Below, piece after piece: positions 62,927-64,000 of a stretch of 64,000 bases of DNA; position 1 is the first letter of the stretch, and every line of letters starts with the position of its first letter. A program made the translations under genes and the position numbers. The stretch comes from Listeria welshimeri serovar 6b str. SLCC5334 (GTDB taxonomy: Bacteria; Bacillota; Bacilli; Lactobacillales; Listeriaceae). The stretch is taken from assembly GCF_000060285.1 (NCBI RefSeq), contig NC_008555.1:62001-126000 (forward strand), read 5' to 3'. The notes beneath the pieces were generated by a model. That model was not told the DNA's origin and searched no databases. It saw only the letters and a program-made list of their open reading frames with translations.

Positions 62927-62976
62927 AAAACAGAGGGAACCTTTATATATTCTAAAGGTTCCCTCTGTTTTATTCA
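62927..62976 (+). terminator. Terminator of the toxin operon
   Basis: AAAACAGAGGGAACCTTTA / TAAAGGTTCCCTCTGTTTT, a 19-base perfect stem with T-rich tail. It separates the first operon from the orphan cassette. Confidence 0.92.
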
Positions 62977-63024
62977 ATACTTTTTGACATTTAAAGTTAA
63001 CTCATTCCATTCATTCTGCATATC

Positions 63025-63695
63025 GTGGCCGCGGGTGCTATGAAAAATGGTATAGTAGACGTAGAAGCAACGAACGCGTACAATGCCGCTGTGCTTAACG
63101 GAGAATTACCGCATGAAAGCAATGAAGCACAGGAAGAAGCCGAGTTGTTGCAGGCGGTAATTCAATCGGTGAAAGAAGGCATAGACCCGGTTACTGGACA
63201 AGAGATAAGTAAAGCGCAAGGGTTTGGTATTATAAGTGGTCTTGTTTTCCGTTATACTGTTGGAGGTTATAAAGGGAAGAAGATTAAGATTCCTAAGAAT
63301 ATATTAGATAAAATAAAGGCAGCTAAGAAAATAAAGTATATTGAATCATTGTTAACACCAGCTCAAAAGAAGAGTATTAAAAGAATTGATAACAATATAC
63401 AAAATCATTTAACAGATGGAGATTTTAGTGTAACTAAGAGAGATTTGGAAGGTAATCCTGTACCAAAAAAGGACAACCTGGAAAAAATTGGAATCATTTA
63501 GATGAAATGCTTAACACCTACCAATCGCTTAATAATTCTACGAAGAGTATTGAAAATTCTTTAACAAATCCTAATTTAGATAAGAAAGTAAGAGTTTATT
63601 TGGAAAGTAAATTAAAAGAAGTTAATTTGCAAATAAATAAAATAGAACACCTATTTGATGATTATGGAGGTATACAAAATTGGATCAAAAAATAA
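63025..63695 (+). pseudogene. Orphan LXG-toxin C-terminal cassette (polymorphic toxin type 28-like), frameshifted
   Basis: Starts within pre-toxin sequence that repeats 61528-61800 and has no ribosome binding site or LXG domain. The frame from GTG 63025 reads to HLTDGDFSVTKRDLEGNPVPKK and then shifts at an A6 run (63465-63470), stopping at 63501. Reading one base over gives GQPGKNWNHLDEMLNTYQSLNN ... up to TAA 63695. The joined product, HLTDGDF...GNPVPKKGQPG.NWNHLDEM, follows the Ntox28 (PF15605) pattern. It may be a silent cassette that reaches expression only by recombination with the upstream toxin. Confidence 0.75.
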
Positions 63696-64000
63696 AGGAT
63701 ATCTATCATATAGATGACTCTTTTTCTATTGATAACGAAAAATACAATAAGTGGCTAAAATCATTGTTTAATAAAACTAAAGACGAAATTACGGAAAAGG
63801 ATGTATATACGATGCTTCTGCAACAAGAACTAGAGGATTTAGCCATTGAAAAAGCAATTGAGTTTATTAAAATAGACCCATTAACTGGAGAAATGTGGGA
63901 TGGACAACTTTTAGAACAGTTAGCAGGAATATCAGCCGATAAATTGGTAGCTTACAAAGAGGATTTGCAAAAATTAATACCTTATATAGACATTCAAATT
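63680..64000 (+). CDS. CdiI-like immunity protein, cut by window edge
   Basis: From a TTG at 63680 with GGAGG at 63666-63670 (10 bases upstream), a frame runs off the right edge (107 codons seen). It overlaps the end of the toxin cassette (63680-63695). DVYTMLLQQELEDLAIEKAIEFIKIDPLTGEMWDGQLLEQLAG follows the contact-dependent-inhibition immunity family (CdiI_2 type: LEDxIxxAL..DPLxGExYDGxLL). It would neutralise the adjacent Ntox28-like domain. The short frame at 63507-63695 overlaps it and is the toxin's second half. Confidence 0.7.
   Translation, partial: MDQKIKDIYHIDDSFSIDNEKYNKWLKSLFNKTKDEITEKDVYTMLLQQELEDLAIEKAIEFIKIDPLTGEMWDGQLLEQLAGISADKLVAYKEDLQKLIPYIDIQI

Noticed and set aside
63507-63695. 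Separate 62-aa gene after the orphan cassette
   Set aside because: It lacks a start signal and is the frameshifted second half of the toxin-28-like domain.

Overview
The window is low-GC Firmicutes DNA and is almost certainly from Listeria (sensu stricto). Diagnostic content includes the mannose PTS operon mptACD behind a -24/-12 promoter, a ChiB-type chitinase, an LPTTG-anchored 5'-nucleotidase between lysis genes and an EAL protein, the lmaD/lmaC regulators and a type VII secretion (T7SS) LXG toxin locus. The gene order from about 25.4 to 60 kb follows, as I remember it, the L. monocytogenes lmo0096-lmo0137 segment. The monocin/lma structural genes are missing, which fits L. innocua, L. welshimeri or a similar species better than L. 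monocytogenes; this is inference, not proof.

Region 1 (1-12.0 kb) is a paralogue-rich accessory stretch: small membrane proteins, TM-anchored proteins and lipoproteins in tandem families. It contains two copies of a 258/259-aa TM protein, two of a ~365-aa lipoprotein, two of a ~190-aa lipoprotein, and three 289-aa DUF1672-like lipoproteins in an exact 1,005-bp array. Short decayed gene ends lie between them. In Listeria this position lies downstream of the ess/T7SS locus, so an immunity or T7SS-related role is possible but unproven.

Region 2 (12-17.7 kb) holds a pentapeptide-repeat protein, a D-2-hydroxyacid dehydrogenase and tRNA-Lys(CUU). After the tRNA comes an AT-rich island ending in a degenerate copy of the tRNA 3' half: the footprint of a tRNA-integrated element. 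It now carries three unrecognised membrane proteins and a broken gene.

Region 3 (18.2-28.7 kb) has a 2,012-residue cell-wall adhesin with seven Ig-like repeats and an IPKTG sorting signal, a Crp/Fnr-like regulator, and the sigma-54 mannose PTS operon with its DUF956 partner.

Region 4 (28.8-45.7 kb) is mostly core: DUF2200, a polysaccharide pyruvyl transferase, an ArsR/monooxygenase/nitroreductase group, two small paralogous membrane proteins, chitinase with cre and sigma-54-like sites, a ROK protein, two pseudogenes (AraC stub, ATPase with two frameshifts), a heterodimeric ABC exporter, an AraC regulator, an esterase, an EAL phosphodiesterase and a Crp/Fnr protein.

Region 5 (45.8-50.5 kb) has an ECF-type sigma factor with a putative anti-sigma protein, then a reduced monocin locus: ImmA-like peptidase, Xre repressor, three operator-like repeats, lmaD, lmaC, holin and amidase, with no tail genes.

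Region 6 (50.5-64 kb) has the LPXTG 5'-nucleotidase, a second EAL protein, an IMPDH-like enzyme, a small 4Fe-4S protein, a GNAT protein, and a SAM-riboswitch-controlled peptide-type transporter without ATPases. It ends in a T7SS LXG toxin locus: two small partners, toxin, two immunity candidates, then a second orphan toxin cassette (Ntox28-like) split by one frameshift, followed by a CdiI-like immunity gene that runs off the window.
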